Of a stretch of 64,000 nt of DNA, positions 37,501 to 46,986 are shown piece after piece. Source of the DNA: DASUKM01 sp036278735 (GTDB taxonomy: Bacteria; Acidobacteriota; Vicinamibacteria; Vicinamibacterales; 2-12-FULL-66-21); NCBI GenBank assembly GCA_036278735.1, contig DASUKM010000055.1, positions 1-64,000 on the forward strand, written 5' to 3'. Position numbers and translations under genes: made by a program. Position 1 is the stretch's first letter; the number at the start of each line of letters is the position of its first letter. The notes under the pieces were generated by a model. The model was not told where the DNA came from. It searched no databases and worked only from the letters and a program-made list of their open reading frames with translations.

Positions 37501-39531
37501 TCAATGCGTGCCCGATGACGAACGATTCCACGGCAGCGCGAGCGTCGGCTGATTGACGTCGCGCTTCATCGCGACGACCAGCTGTCCCCCGGCGCCCGGC
37601 GCGAGCCGGACGGTGAACGACGAGGCATTCACGGGGATCGTGTGGCCGTCGAGCGTGACGCTCACGGCCGCGTGTTCGGCGTACGCGCCGGTCTGGACGA
37701 GCACCGTGCGCGCCGCGACCGGATTCAGGTTGACGAGCGTGACGGTCACGCCGTCCGGGCGGATGCGTTCGATCAGCGCACCCACGTCCTCCGGCAGCCC
37801 CGCGCGGCGATGCTCCGGGTCGAAGTAGCGAAGCTGCGCGTTGATTGGCTGCGCGCCATGCGTGGAGCCGCCGGGATCCGACGCCCCCATCGTCAGGTTC
37901 ACGAGTGCGGTCGTCGCGACAGGACTCTCGACGGTACCGGTGCCGCCGCCCGGCGCACCGCCGCGTCCGCGGCCTCGTCCTCGTCCTCCACGGGCCACGC
38001 CGGGCGCGCCGCGCCCCGCGACGGGCCGGGCACCCTGCGCCCCGCCACCTCGTGCGCCTCGTCCGCGTCCGCGCGTGCCGCGCAGCGCCGCGCGCCGCAC
38101 CACGTCGAGCTCCTCCTGCAGCGCCTTCAGCGGATAGTCGGGATTGCCCGACTGGAGATAGCCGAACCAGTTCTCGGGATAGGTCGCCGTGTCGCCGTTG
38201 GGCGGCGGCGGAGGCGGCCATCCGAGCCATCCCGTCTTCGGCACACGCGCGAGATCGTGCGGGTCCTGCGACCACATGGCCAGATCGACGATCACGTTGG
38301 CCAGGTTGCCAAGCCCTCCCGACGGTCCGGCGCCGAACGCGTCGTCGTAGCCGTACCAGCCCTTGTCGCCGTAGTAGCGCGGCAACTGGATCCGTCCGTT
38401 CTTCGGGTCGATCTTCTTCGCCGCGTAGAGGTTGTCGAGCTGGCGCCGCATCACCGCGAGGTACGAGGGATCGGCGGTCAGCAGGAACGCGCTCGTGAAC
38501 GCTTCCGGGGGACCGCGGAACACGTAGTTGCGGACGCCGCCGTCCGGCGAGTTCCAGCCGAACACCCCGCCGTACCACTTACCGCCCCACTCGCCGCCGA
38601 TCGTGCCGTCGAGGCCGATGTTCGACGGGATGTTGCCGCCGTTCTTCGCGATCCGGTCGCGCCAGGCGTTCACGTACTCGAGCACCCAGTCGCGGTACTT
38701 CTGCTCGTGCGTGAGCAGGTAGGTGTTCGCCACCATCATCACGACGGAGAGATTCAGGGGATGATCGCCGCGGATGTTGCTCGAGTTCACGAATCGGGTC
38801 CGCCGCGCCGCCGTCGGGCTCACGCCGGCCGGCAGCGGGCCGTCCCACTCGTCGACCGTCGCGGGCGTGAGCTTCGGCCCGCGGCTCCCGTTGAAGAGGC
38901 TCTTGATGATCTTGTGCTGCGGGTCGTAGTTCGGCGCCTCGGGATCCTCGTTCATGTACAGGCCGGCGAACCGGCGCGCGCGGTCCACGTGCGCCGCATC
39001 GTCGGGACGGTCGAGCCCGTAGAAATAGAAGCCGGCCAGCCCTTCGCCGTTGTGCTCCCAGTCGAACTGCGACATGAACTCGTGGTAGTACACGCCGTCG
39101 CGGGCCGCTTCCACCTCGGGAATCTTCGCGGCGTCGTACTGCTGCAGGTGCCCTTCCCAGAGCCGATGCCAGTCTTCCAGGATGGAATCGGGCGCGCCGA
39201 GGGCGTAAGCAAGCGGCCAGCTCCGCAGCGCCTCGACGATGTCGTCGGGCCCGCTGCCGACGCCCCATTCAATCGGGGCCTTGCTGTAGCCGCGCTCGTC
39301 GAAGTGTGTCGCGGCGTACTGCTGGGCCCCCTCCGCATCGAGCCGGAGCAGGGCGCGTTCGGCAAAGGCCCACGCCGGGGGGGGCATCGGTTTGTCGATC
39401 GCCACTGTCGCGGCGCCTGCCGCGTCGGCGCCCGACGGCGCCGGCGCGCCACTCTGCGCCCACGCGGTCAGCGCGGTCGCGCCGATCGCCGCACTCACCA
39501 GGACGACTTTCGCACGGCCTGTTCGATCCAC
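37501..39531 (-). CDS. Exported 676-residue protein of unknown function, glycan-locus member
   Basis: The start is GTG 39531 because AGGAGGT (39538-39544, complement) lies six bases upstream. Signal peptide ends near residue 25 (AWAQ). The body is helix-rich with many Trp/Tyr/His/Asp clusters (HEFMSQFDWEHNGEG, YDDAFGAGPSGG) suggesting an alpha/alpha-barrel carbohydrate-active enzyme or lyase. Residues about 510-560 are an Arg/Gly-rich tract (GRGRGARGGG and GRGRGRGG) similar to the one in the next gene. The C-terminal 120 residues look like a beta-sandwich. I do not recognise a named family. Confidence 0.72.
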   Translation of the reverse strand: MDRTGRAKVVLVSAAIGATALTAWAQSGAPAPSGADAAGAATVAIDKPMPPPAWAFAERALLRLDAEGAQQYAATHFDERGYSKAPIEWGVGSGPDDIVEALRSWPLAYALGAPDSILEDWHRLWEGHLQQYDAAKIPEVEAARDGVYYHEFMSQFDWEHNGEGLAGFYFYGLDRPDDAAHVDRARRFAGLYMNEDPEAPNYDPQHKIIKSLFNGSRGPKLTPATVDEWDGPLPAGVSPTAARRTRFVNSSNIRGDHPLNLSVVMMVANTYLLTHEQKYRDWVLEYVNAWRDRIAKNGGNIPSNIGLDGTIGGEWGGKWYGGVFGWNSPDGGVRNYVFRGPPEAFTSAFLLTADPSYLAVMRRQLDNLYAAKKIDPKNGRIQLPRYYGDKGWYGYDDAFGAGPSGGLGNLANVIVDLAMWSQDPHDLARVPKTGWLGWPPPPPPNGDTATYPENWFGYLQSGNPDYPLKALQEELDVVRRAALRGTRGRGRGARGGGAQGARPVAGRGAPGVARGGRGRGRGRGGAPGGGTGTVESPVATTALVNLTMGASDPGGSTHGAQPINAQLRYFDPEHRRAGLPEDVGALIERIRPDGVTVTLVNLNPVAARTVLVQTGAYAEHAAVSVTLDGHTIPVNASSFTVRLAPGAGGQLVVAMKRDVNQPTLALPWNRSSSGTH

Positions 39532-39576
39532 GCTCCTACCTCCTCGACCGTGACGCACTCCCCGCAGCGGAGGACG

Positions 39577-42510
39577 TCAGAATGAGAACCGGGCCCCGAA
39601 GCGAACGATCCGCGGATCCAGGATGCTCGTGATGTAGCCGTACGTCGGACCCGACTTGTAATTGACCCCGGCCGCCCCCGTTCCCGAGGGCGACGGCACG
39701 TTCGAGTTCAGCAGGTTGTAGATGCCCAGCTCGAGGCCCCACCGGCGCGTGCTGCCCGCCGTGAACTCCTTCAGCCACCGCAGATTCACGGTGTTGATCT
39801 CGGGCGTGCGCTCGGACCCGTACGGCTCGAGCGCCAGCGTGACCGACGTCAACTGCTTGAGCGCCGGGCCGCTCGCGTCCTTGGCCCTGAAGGCGTTCGT
39901 CCGCTGGCCGGCGTTGCCGCGCTGCGTCTGCCACAGCGCGCTGAACTGGATGTCGTAGGGCAGCCGCAGCGATCCGCTGAGCTTGCCGTTCCAGGTCCAG
40001 GTCTCGTCGAGGGGAAACGGGAGATCGTTCGGCGTGAGCGCGGGCTGCTCCGTGATCCAGCGGTGCGCCTTGATCGCGTCGATCGACGCCATGAGGCCCC
40101 AGCGCCGCGACGTCCGCTTCGTCAGGCCGAACTCGATGCTGTTGTAGTGGTCGGCGCTGGACACGTTGAACCGCTCGTTGCCGACGAACGCGCTCCCGCG
40201 GTAGGCGGCATCGTAATCGTAGATCGTCACGGTGCCGCCATCGTCCCCCGTGCCGAGTTTACCGTCCGGACCGGGATCCGTGCGCGTAATCGGGATGTTG
40301 TACGCGTCGTACGGGCGCAGCACGTTGACGGTCTGGAAGTTGTCGGACTCGCGCTGATAGACGTAGAGGGCGTGAACCGCCACGTTCGGCGCGACCTCGC
40401 GCTCGAGGCCCGCGGTCACTTCGCGCGCGCGCGGCTGCTCGAGGTCGCGGTTGTTGATGTTGTTGGCGGCGTTCGACGTGCTCACGAAGTCGTTGCCGTT
40501 CGTGTCCAGATCGACCTCGCCGGCATCGTAGTCGCGATTGCCGTTGAGATCGTGCCAGAGATACGTGGTCGTCTGGCTGGCCGCCCGGTTGTACGGCGAC
40601 GCGAAGCCGTTCGTCATCGGCGTGTTGAATTCGCCGTAGGTCGCCTTGACGACCGTCTTGCCGTTGCCGCGGACGTCCCACGCGATCGCGGCGCGCGGCA
40701 CGACGTGCTGCCACGTCAGGACGTCGACGGACGAAAACGTCCCGGACCCGCCGAAGAGCCCCTGCGGCTTGTCCTGCTTCGGCACGAACGCGTGATACCG
40801 GTCCCACCGCAGCCCGAGGTCGAGCGTGACGTCGTTGCCGAGCGTCCAGATGTCCTTCACGTACAGCCCGGCCGAGTGCATCAGGTTCGTCGGGTCCACG
40901 GGATAGTTGTACGTGTTGATCTCGTACGGCGTGTTCGGCACGCCGTTGATGGTGTCGAACAGCAGCAGATAGTTGCCGCTGGCCTTGTTCAGGTAGCCGG
41001 TGCCGGTCCCCTCGAAATAGAGCGAGTAGCCCGCCTTGAGGTCGTGTTTCCCGGTACGGGTCTGGTCGAGGAAATAGGTGAGGCTGCCCTCGGTCTGGGT
41101 TCGCCAGTTGGGGCGGCGGGTCGCCTGCGAGGTCGGCCCCGTGTAGAGGCCGGTCGCGAGATCTTCGCGGCTCGGATTGCCGGCGACGTCGGCGGACTTC
41201 TGCGCCTTGTAGTCGGCGACGTAGCCGTAGAATCCGCCGACGACGTTGACGAGGAGCTTGTTGGTCGGCGTGCCCTGCAGCTCGCCTTTCGTGACGGTCG
41301 AGACGAAGTGGTAATTCGTCGTCGCCTCGAGCGGCCGGAAGCGCGATCCGTCCTGGCCGCCGTCCGGCAGATCCTTGATGCCGCGCTGATACAGCCCGAT
41401 GAGCCGATATTTCCGCGCCGGCTGGAACGACACTTTCAAGGTCTCGTTGTCCAGGCGCGTACTGGTATCGCCAGGCACGTCGTCGCCGGTCAGGTAGACG
41501 CCGTCGGGGCCGGGCGCCTTCGCAAATCCGATCTTCTGGGTGACGAGCTGCTGCCGCGACATCGATCCATAGAACCACAGCCGGTCCCGGATGATGCGGC
41601 CGCCGAGATCGCCCGACGCATCGTAGTAGTACCGGAGCGGCGCCTTGGTCTGAATCCCCTGCGCCCGCAGGGCGGCGTCGATGTTGTTGCTCTGGAGGCT
41701 CGGGCCCTGATAGGCGCCGTGGTAGGTGCCGTGGAAGTCGTTGCCGCCGGACTTGATCGTGGCGAGGAAGTTGACGCCGGAGGTGGCCATCTCGGCGTCG
41801 TTGCCGGCGCTCTTCACCTGGACTTCGTCGTAGTTGGCGAAATCCATGTAGTACGCGCCGCTTCGATCGCCGCCGGTCTGCACGTTGATGCCGTCGATCG
41901 CCAGCTTCGGCAGTCCGGTGCCGCCGTAGTTGCTCATGTCGGACCGGTGCGACATCGTGCTGTCGCCGACGTCGGGGGCCGCCGCCACGGTGACCCCGGG
42001 GGCCATCGACAGGACGTCCCACAGCGACCGGCCGCGCGGAATGGTCTCGATGACCTGGTTCGAGAAATTCGAGGTCGCGGCCGTCGTCTTCACGTCGATG
42101 ACCGGCGCCTCGCCGCTGACGCTCACCGTCTCCTGAAGACCGCCGATCTTCAGGCTGACGTCGATCTTCGCGACGAAGCCGACGGGCAACTCGACGTTCT
42201 GCCGCACGAAGGTGGTGAATCCGGACAGCTCGTAGCTGGCCCGGTAGACGCCCGGTGAGAGATCGCGGAACGCATACGTGCCGTCCGCCTCCGTCGTGGC
42301 GGTGAGCTGCGGCACCTGCAGCGCGGGGCTGGTCAGCGTGACCGTGACGCCCGGCAGGACGCCGCCGCTCTCGTCTTTCACCTGTCCTTGAATCGCGGCG
42401 GACGACGCGCTCTGGGCGAGCGCCGTAGCGGGCACCCCGGCCAGCATCACCGCCAGCCAGATGGCGCGGACCACCCGATGAACGGCTGGTGCGATCGCTC
42501 TTCCGGTCAT
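39577..42510 (-). CDS. TonB-dependent receptor with carboxypeptidase-regulatory-like N-terminus
   Basis: A 977-residue outer-membrane receptor. Signal peptide to about residue 31 (LAQ), Cna/CarboxypepD_reg-like beta-sandwich (about 36-115: QGQVKDESGGVLPGVTVTL, DGTYAFRDLSPGVY), plug domain (about 120-235) and a 22-strand barrel ending in Phe (FGARFSF). This is the OAR-like receptor type abundant in Acidobacteriota and related to SusC. GGGAGGAT precedes ATG 42510. First gene of the catabolic operon. A 17-bp motif shared with the dctA upstream region lies 113 bases before the start. Confidence 0.93.
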   Translation of the reverse strand: MTGRAIAPAVHRVVRAIWLAVMLAGVPATALAQSASSAAIQGQVKDESGGVLPGVTVTLTSPALQVPQLTATTEADGTYAFRDLSPGVYRASYELSGFTTFVRQNVELPVGFVAKIDVSLKIGGLQETVSVSGEAPVIDVKTTAATSNFSNQVIETIPRGRSLWDVLSMAPGVTVAAAPDVGDSTMSHRSDMSNYGGTGLPKLAIDGINVQTGGDRSGAYYMDFANYDEVQVKSAGNDAEMATSGVNFLATIKSGGNDFHGTYHGAYQGPSLQSNNIDAALRAQGIQTKAPLRYYYDASGDLGGRIIRDRLWFYGSMSRQQLVTQKIGFAKAPGPDGVYLTGDDVPGDTSTRLDNETLKVSFQPARKYRLIGLYQRGIKDLPDGGQDGSRFRPLEATTNYHFVSTVTKGELQGTPTNKLLVNVVGGFYGYVADYKAQKSADVAGNPSREDLATGLYTGPTSQATRRPNWRTQTEGSLTYFLDQTRTGKHDLKAGYSLYFEGTGTGYLNKASGNYLLLFDTINGVPNTPYEINTYNYPVDPTNLMHSAGLYVKDIWTLGNDVTLDLGLRWDRYHAFVPKQDKPQGLFGGSGTFSSVDVLTWQHVVPRAAIAWDVRGNGKTVVKATYGEFNTPMTNGFASPYNRAASQTTTYLWHDLNGNRDYDAGEVDLDTNGNDFVSTSNAANNINNRDLEQPRAREVTAGLEREVAPNVAVHALYVYQRESDNFQTVNVLRPYDAYNIPITRTDPGPDGKLGTGDDGGTVTIYDYDAAYRGSAFVGNERFNVSSADHYNSIEFGLTKRTSRRWGLMASIDAIKAHRWITEQPALTPNDLPFPLDETWTWNGKLSGSLRLPYDIQFSALWQTQRGNAGQRTNAFRAKDASGPALKQLTSVTLALEPYGSERTPEINTVNLRWLKEFTAGSTRRWGLELGIYNLLNSNVPSPSGTGAAGVNYKSGPTYGYITSILDPRIVRFGARFSF

Positions 42511-42622
42511 GACTATCCTCCCTGCATGCCCACGGTCGTCCGCCAGGCTCGCGCCTGCGGGACGACCGCGTTCGAGATTTCCGGATGCGCTGGCACAACA
42601 TACAGCCGAGCGCACGCACGAA

Positions 42623-42639
42623 GTGTCGCAAGTTGTCGC
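42623..42639 (-). promoter_or_regulatory. 17-bp motif, copy 1 (upstream of TonB receptor)
   Basis: GTGTCGCAAGTTGTCGC, read on the gene strand as GCGACA-ACTT-GCGACA: two identical half-sites one helical turn (10 bp) apart. An exact second copy lies at 44044-44060 upstream of dctA. Possible transcription-factor operator. Confidence 0.5.
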
Positions 42640-42659
42640 TTGCGAAAACGCCCGCGGCC

Positions 42660-43976
42660 TCACCCTTTGTCGGCCGCCGCCGCGAGCGGCGCCGTCACGA
42701 CGGCGGGCGACGCCGCCGCGCGCCCCGCCGTTGCGAGCACCGCCCGCACCTGCGCGACATCGAGCTGCCCGTCCCACCGCGCGACCACCAGCGTCGCCAC
42801 CGCATTGCCGATCAGATTCGTGATGGCGCGGGCGGTCGACAGGAACCGGTCCACGCCGAGCAGCAGTGCCAGGCCGGTCAGCGGAATCGACTGCACGGTG
42901 GAGATCGTCGCCGCCAGGATGATGAACCCGCCGCCGGACACGGCCGCCGCCCCTTTCGACGCGAGCAGGAGGATCCCGATGATGGACAGCAGCTCGCGCA
43001 GCGACAGATGGACGCCGCTCACCTGCGCCATGAAGACGGCGGCCATCGTCATGTAGATCGACGTGCCATCGAGATTGAACGAGTAGCCGGTCGGCACGAC
43101 GAGGCCGACGATCGACTTCGGACACCCCGTGCACTCCATTTTTTCCATGAGCCGCGGCAGCACCGACTCCGACGAGGAGGTGCCGAGCACGATCACGATC
43201 TCCTCGCGGATGTAGCGCAGCAGCGGCACGATCCGGAACCCGGCGATCCGCGCGACCGTGCCCAGCACGATCAGCACGAACAGGGCGCAGGTGACGTACA
43301 CGCCCGCGATGAGCTTGCCGAGCGGCACCAGCGTGCCGACGCCGTACCGGCCGACCGTGAAGGCGATCGCCCCGAACGCGCCCACCGGCGCCAGCCACAT
43401 GATCATGTCGATCACGCGAAACAGCGCCGCGAGCAACTGCTCCACCAGCGACACCAGTCCGTGGACGCGCGGGCCGAGCTTCAGGAGCGCGAGCCCGAAC
43501 AGGATCGACAGCAGCAGCACCTGGAGGATGTCGCCGCGCACGAACGCGTCCCCCACCGTGGTCGGAACGATGTTCGACAGGAACTGCGTCGTGCTGAGGT
43601 GCCGCGAGCTCGAGGTGTAGGCGGCGATCGAGGCCATGTCGATCGACGACGGGTCGATCCGCAGGCCGCTTCCCGGCTGCCACACGAGCACGACCACGAG
43701 CCCGATGAACAGCGCCAGCGACGAGACGATCTCGAAGTACACGAGCGCGCGGACGCCGATCCGCCCGACTTCCCCCATCGTCCCGATCTGCGCGATCCCG
43801 ACCACCACGGTCGCGAACACGATCGGGGCGATGAGCATCTTCACGAGCTTGATGAACCCGTCGCCGAGCGGCTGCATCTGGACGGCCCGGGTGGGCGCGA
43901 AATAACCGATCGCAATCCCGAGGACGATCCCGAGCAACACCTGCGCGGCCAGGCTCTTGTACACGGCCTGTCGCAT
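42660..43976 (-). CDS. dctA: Dicarboxylate/amino acid:cation symporter (DctA/GltP type)
   Basis: A 438-residue DAACS transporter with eight helices and two re-entrant hairpins. HP1 serine motif GTSSSESVLP, the helix 7 motif FNLDGTSIYMT, HP2 SKGAAAVSGGGFIILAAT and the helix 8 pattern DRFLSTARAITNLIGNAVATLVV are complete. It imports C4-dicarboxylates or acidic amino acids with H+ or Na+. Transcribed toward the TonB locus, away from the sensor kinase. The shared 17-bp motif lies 68 bases upstream of the start. Confidence 0.9.
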   Translation of the reverse strand: MRQAVYKSLAAQVLLGIVLGIAIGYFAPTRAVQMQPLGDGFIKLVKMLIAPIVFATVVVGIAQIGTMGEVGRIGVRALVYFEIVSSLALFIGLVVVLVWQPGSGLRIDPSSIDMASIAAYTSSSRHLSTTQFLSNIVPTTVGDAFVRGDILQVLLLSILFGLALLKLGPRVHGLVSLVEQLLAALFRVIDMIMWLAPVGAFGAIAFTVGRYGVGTLVPLGKLIAGVYVTCALFVLIVLGTVARIAGFRIVPLLRYIREEIVIVLGTSSSESVLPRLMEKMECTGCPKSIVGLVVPTGYSFNLDGTSIYMTMAAVFMAQVSGVHLSLRELLSIIGILLLASKGAAAVSGGGFIILAATISTVQSIPLTGLALLLGVDRFLSTARAITNLIGNAVATLVVARWDGQLDVAQVRAVLATAGRAAASPAVVTAPLAAAADKG

Positions 43977-44043
43977 TGAGGACACTCGTATCCGGCCCCA
44001 TGGGGGCGGCGACGCGAGTATAGAGGCGGGACCGACGGGCCTC

Positions 44044-44060
44044 GTGTCGCAAGTTGTCGC
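44044..44060 (-). promoter_or_regulatory. 17-bp motif, copy 2 (upstream of dctA)
   Basis: Exact copy of the 42623-42639 motif, in the same orientation relative to its downstream gene, in the 104-base gap between the TAXI lipoprotein and dctA. Confidence 0.5.
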
Positions 44061-44080
44061 AGGCGGACGGCGCGGCGCGC

Positions 44081-45043
44081 TCAGCGAAGGAGTTCGCGCT
44101 CGCGGTAGTAGCGCGCCGCCCCTTCGTGGAGCGGGATCGGCGTCGCGGGGGCCTGCTCGAGGTCGATGAGCCGCAAGGCGTCCTGCGACGACGACAGAGA
44201 CGGCAGGGCCTCGAAGAACCGCTTCGTCAGCTCGTAGACGACGGCTTCGTCGAGGTTGCTGCGGCACACGAGCAGGCTCTCGACGCCGATCGTGTGGATC
44301 GTCTCGGGGGACCGGCGGTAGGTGTCGGGCGGGATGAACGCGAGGCGGAAGAACGGATAGGCGCGGCGGAGCGTGTCGACGGCGGGCCCGGTAATGGAAA
44401 TCAGCCGGGCGCCCAGACGGGTGGCATTGGCGACCGACGCGGCGGGATAGATGGCGTTGTCGAACATGGCGTCGAGGGCGCCCGCCTCGAGCCGCCGCTC
44501 CGCCTCGTTGAAGGGCAGCGCCTCGGTGTGCACCTCGGCGGCGCCGATCCCGAACGCCTGAAGCACGAGGCCCGCCGTGAGCGCCGTGCCGCTGCCGGGC
44601 GGCCCGACGCCGACGCGCCGGCCGCGAAGATCCCGCACGCTCGCGATCGCGGATCGGCCGCTGACCACCAGATGCACGGGCGTCAGCTCGAGCGCGGCCA
44701 TGCCGCGGAGACGGTCGAACGGCTTTGCGGATCCGTCGAGCTGTCCGACGAAGGCGACGTACGCGACGTCGGCAAACGTCAGCCCGACGTCCGCCTCGCC
44801 GCGCTGGATCGCCTCGACGTTGCTCACCGCGCCGCCGCTCGTGTGCACCTCGACCCGCATGTTCGGCAACGCGCCGGCAAAGGCGTCCGCGAGCCGCTCG
44901 CCGAGCGGATAGAACCCGCCGCCGGGGGCGCCGGTGGCCAGCCGGAGCACCAACACGGGCGCCTTCGCGGCAGGACGACGGCACGCCGACCCCACCAACG
45001 CCGCCGCCACGACGAGTACGACGCAGCAGCCGAAACGACGCAT
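44081..45043 (-). CDS. TAXI-type TRAP solute-binding lipoprotein
   Basis: About 320 residues from ATG 45043 (ATG 45055 is possible). Lipoprotein signal with lipobox LVGSAC near residue 19-20, then a type II periplasmic binding fold of the TAXI (TRAP-associated extracytoplasmic immunogenic) family: LRLATGAPGGGFYPLGERLADAF, QRGEADVGLTFADVAY, GRRVGVGPPGSGT, NEAERRLEAGALDAMF. TAXI proteins normally feed a fused TRAP membrane protein; none is present here. The neighbours are dctA (same strand) and a divergent histidine kinase, so it may serve as a ligand sensor rather than transport. Confidence 0.88.
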   Translation of the reverse strand: MRRFGCCVVLVVAAALVGSACRRPAAKAPVLVLRLATGAPGGGFYPLGERLADAFAGALPNMRVEVHTSGGAVSNVEAIQRGEADVGLTFADVAYVAFVGQLDGSAKPFDRLRGMAALELTPVHLVVSGRSAIASVRDLRGRRVGVGPPGSGTALTAGLVLQAFGIGAAEVHTEALPFNEAERRLEAGALDAMFDNAIYPAASVANATRLGARLISITGPAVDTLRRAYPFFRLAFIPPDTYRRSPETIHTIGVESLLVCRSNLDEAVVYELTKRFFEALPSLSSSQDALRLIDLEQAPATPIPLHEGAARYYRERELLR

Positions 45044-45116
45044 CGTCCACCCCATCACTGCGAACCGCGCCAGTCGAGACAATCCATGGCCTTCGTGTGA
45101 TCCGCGGCGCGCATCG

Positions 45117-45122
45117 TATAAT
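45117..45122 (+). promoter_or_regulatory. -10 element TATAAT before the histidine kinase
   Basis: A perfect TATAAT in the divergent spacer, about 105 bases before the kinase ATG; the -35 is weak. Confidence 0.4.
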
Positions 45123-45225
45123 GCGCCTCGCCGTCGCGCGTGGATCGGGCCGCGGCACCCGCGGACCTCCGCGCTCGCGCGAGTGTAGCGCAGCCCCGCG
45201 CCGCGCGTGGCCACTCGATTCTCCC

Positions 45226-46986
45226 ATGCCGCTCCACACACGAGGCACGCGGCGGCCCGGCACGTCGACGCCGGCCCGCACCGGCGTGGCCCGGCAGCCC
45301 CGCGTGCTCGCCGTGCCGATGGCGCTGGGCGTGTGCCTCTCGGTCGGTCTGCTCGCGTGGTTCGGGTTCCATGCGATCCGCGAATGGCAGCGCAGCACGC
45401 GCCTGCTCCTCCAGCAGCGCACCCAGAACGCCGCCGACCTGCTCGTGACGGCGCTCTCGCGAGACATGCGCGCCGTGCAGGACTCGGTGCTGCTCTCGGC
45501 CCGCTGGACCGAGCCCATGCTCGACGCGCCGTACGACATCACGCCGGTGCTGGCGAGCGCGTTCGCCCGCTATCCGTACCCCGAGTCCTTCTTCGGGTGG
45601 CGCGGCGACCTGAAACCGGCGAGCGTCGTCTTCTTCAACCGCGCCGACCGGCCGCCCCCCTGGCGATCGCCGGTCCGCGAGCCCGATCGATTTCCGGTCC
45701 GTGTCAGCCGGGACAGTCCGGTGGCGGCCAGCCTTGCCGTGCGGCTGCGGAAAGACGCCGCCAGGCGGGAAGAGTTCTCGGTGTTCGAGATCGAGCTGCG
45801 GGGGCTCTCGTACCAGGTCGTGGCGCGGCTTCTCTACGCCGACCCGTTTCGCGAGCGGCTCGTCGGCGGCCTCGGATTCACCGTCAACCTGCCGTGGGTG
45901 CGGCAGCACTACTTCGGCGACCTCGCCCGACAGGTCGCGCGCATCGGCGGGATGCGCGACGAGCTGGTGTTCTCGATCCTCGACGACGACGGACGCCTGG
46001 TCGTCGGGTCCGGCACGGGGCACGCCGACGGTCCGGTCGCCCGGCGCGACTTCCCGCTGCTCTTCGTCGACCCCGATGTCGTGCGGCTCCTGCGCTCGGC
46101 GGACCTGCCCGCCCGCAACTGGAGCGTCGCGGTCGAAGGGATCCACGGCGATCGGGCCGCGAATTCGACAACGGCGTACGCCGGCTATACGCTGACGGTG
46201 TCGGCGGTCGCCGCCGCGGTCCTCGCGCTGGGCCTCGCGATGACGTCGCGCGCCGTGCGCGCGAGCGCGCGCCTGGCAGAATTGCGTTCCGATTTCGTCT
46301 CGACCGTCACGCACGAACTGAAGACGCCACTCGCGACCATCCGGGCCGCCGGCGACTCGGTCGCCTCGGGCCGCGTGACCGGCGATCGCACGGTCCGCGA
46401 ATACGCGATGCTCGTGGTCCAGGAATCGAAGCGGCTGGCGCGCCTCGTCGACAATCTCCTCGCGTACGCCCGCATCACCGACGTGACGGAGGCGTACCGC
46501 TTCGAGCCGCTGGACCTGCACGAGCTGGTCGACGAGGCGCTGCACGGCTTCGCGGGGCAGATCCAGGCGAAGGGGTTCGCCGTCGACGTGCACCTGCCGC
46601 TGTCGCTTCCGTCCATCGAGGGGGACCGCACCGCGATCGGCATGATGCTCGACAACCTGATCGACAATGCGCTTCGATACTCGGGCGCGGCGCGGCGCGT
46701 CACGATCCGCGCGGCCGCGCGCGACGGCGCCGTGGAACTGGCGATCGCCGACGAGGGCATCGGGATTCCCTCCCACGAACTGGAGCACGTCACCCAGCGA
46801 TTCTTCCGCGGCCGGCGCGCCGGGTCCGGCGGCAGCGGCCTCGGGCTGGCCATCGTCAACCGCATCGTCGAGGCGCATGGCGGCCGCCTCTCGATCCACA
46901 GCGTCGTCGAACGCGGCACGACCGTGACGCTGACCCTCGCCGCCGCTTCCACCGGCGATGCAGAAGAAGCGCATTCTCGTCGTTGA
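45226..46986 (+). CDS. Membrane sensor histidine kinase
   Basis: 586 residues. Helix 1 about 24-45, a large periplasmic sensor region of about 270 residues, helix 2 about 320-345, then HisKA with SDFVSTVTHELKTPL (phospho-acceptor His about 363) and HATPase_c with N box DNLIDNALRYS, G1 DEGIGI, F box RFFRG and G2 GSGGSGLGLAIVN. The 3' end overlaps the response-regulator gene by 29 bases, so the pair is translationally coupled. It is divergent from the TAXI lipoprotein and dctA, making C4-dicarboxylate-like signals plausible. Confidence 0.93.
   Translation: MPLHTRGTRRPGTSTPARTGVARQPRVLAVPMALGVCLSVGLLAWFGFHAIREWQRSTRLLLQQRTQNAADLLVTALSRDMRAVQDSVLLSARWTEPMLDAPYDITPVLASAFARYPYPESFFGWRGDLKPASVVFFNRADRPPPWRSPVREPDRFPVRVSRDSPVAASLAVRLRKDAARREEFSVFEIELRGLSYQVVARLLYADPFRERLVGGLGFTVNLPWVRQHYFGDLARQVARIGGMRDELVFSILDDDGRLVVGSGTGHADGPVARRDFPLLFVDPDVVRLLRSADLPARNWSVAVEGIHGDRAANSTTAYAGYTLTVSAVAAAVLALGLAMTSRAVRASARLAELRSDFVSTVTHELKTPLATIRAAGDSVASGRVTGDRTVREYAMLVVQESKRLARLVDNLLAYARITDVTEAYRFEPLDLHELVDEALHGFAGQIQAKGFAVDVHLPLSLPSIEGDRTAIGMMLDNLIDNALRYSGAARRVTIRAAARDGAVELAIADEGIGIPSHELEHVTQRFFRGRRAGSGGSGLGLAIVNRIVEAHGGRLSIHSVVERGTTVTLTLAAASTGDAEEAHSRR

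Noticed and set aside
36476..38578. Single 700-residue amidohydrolase fusion
   Set aside because: The upstream half is out of frame with the real neighbouring gene; GTG 37483 with a ribosome binding site and signal peptide marks the true start.
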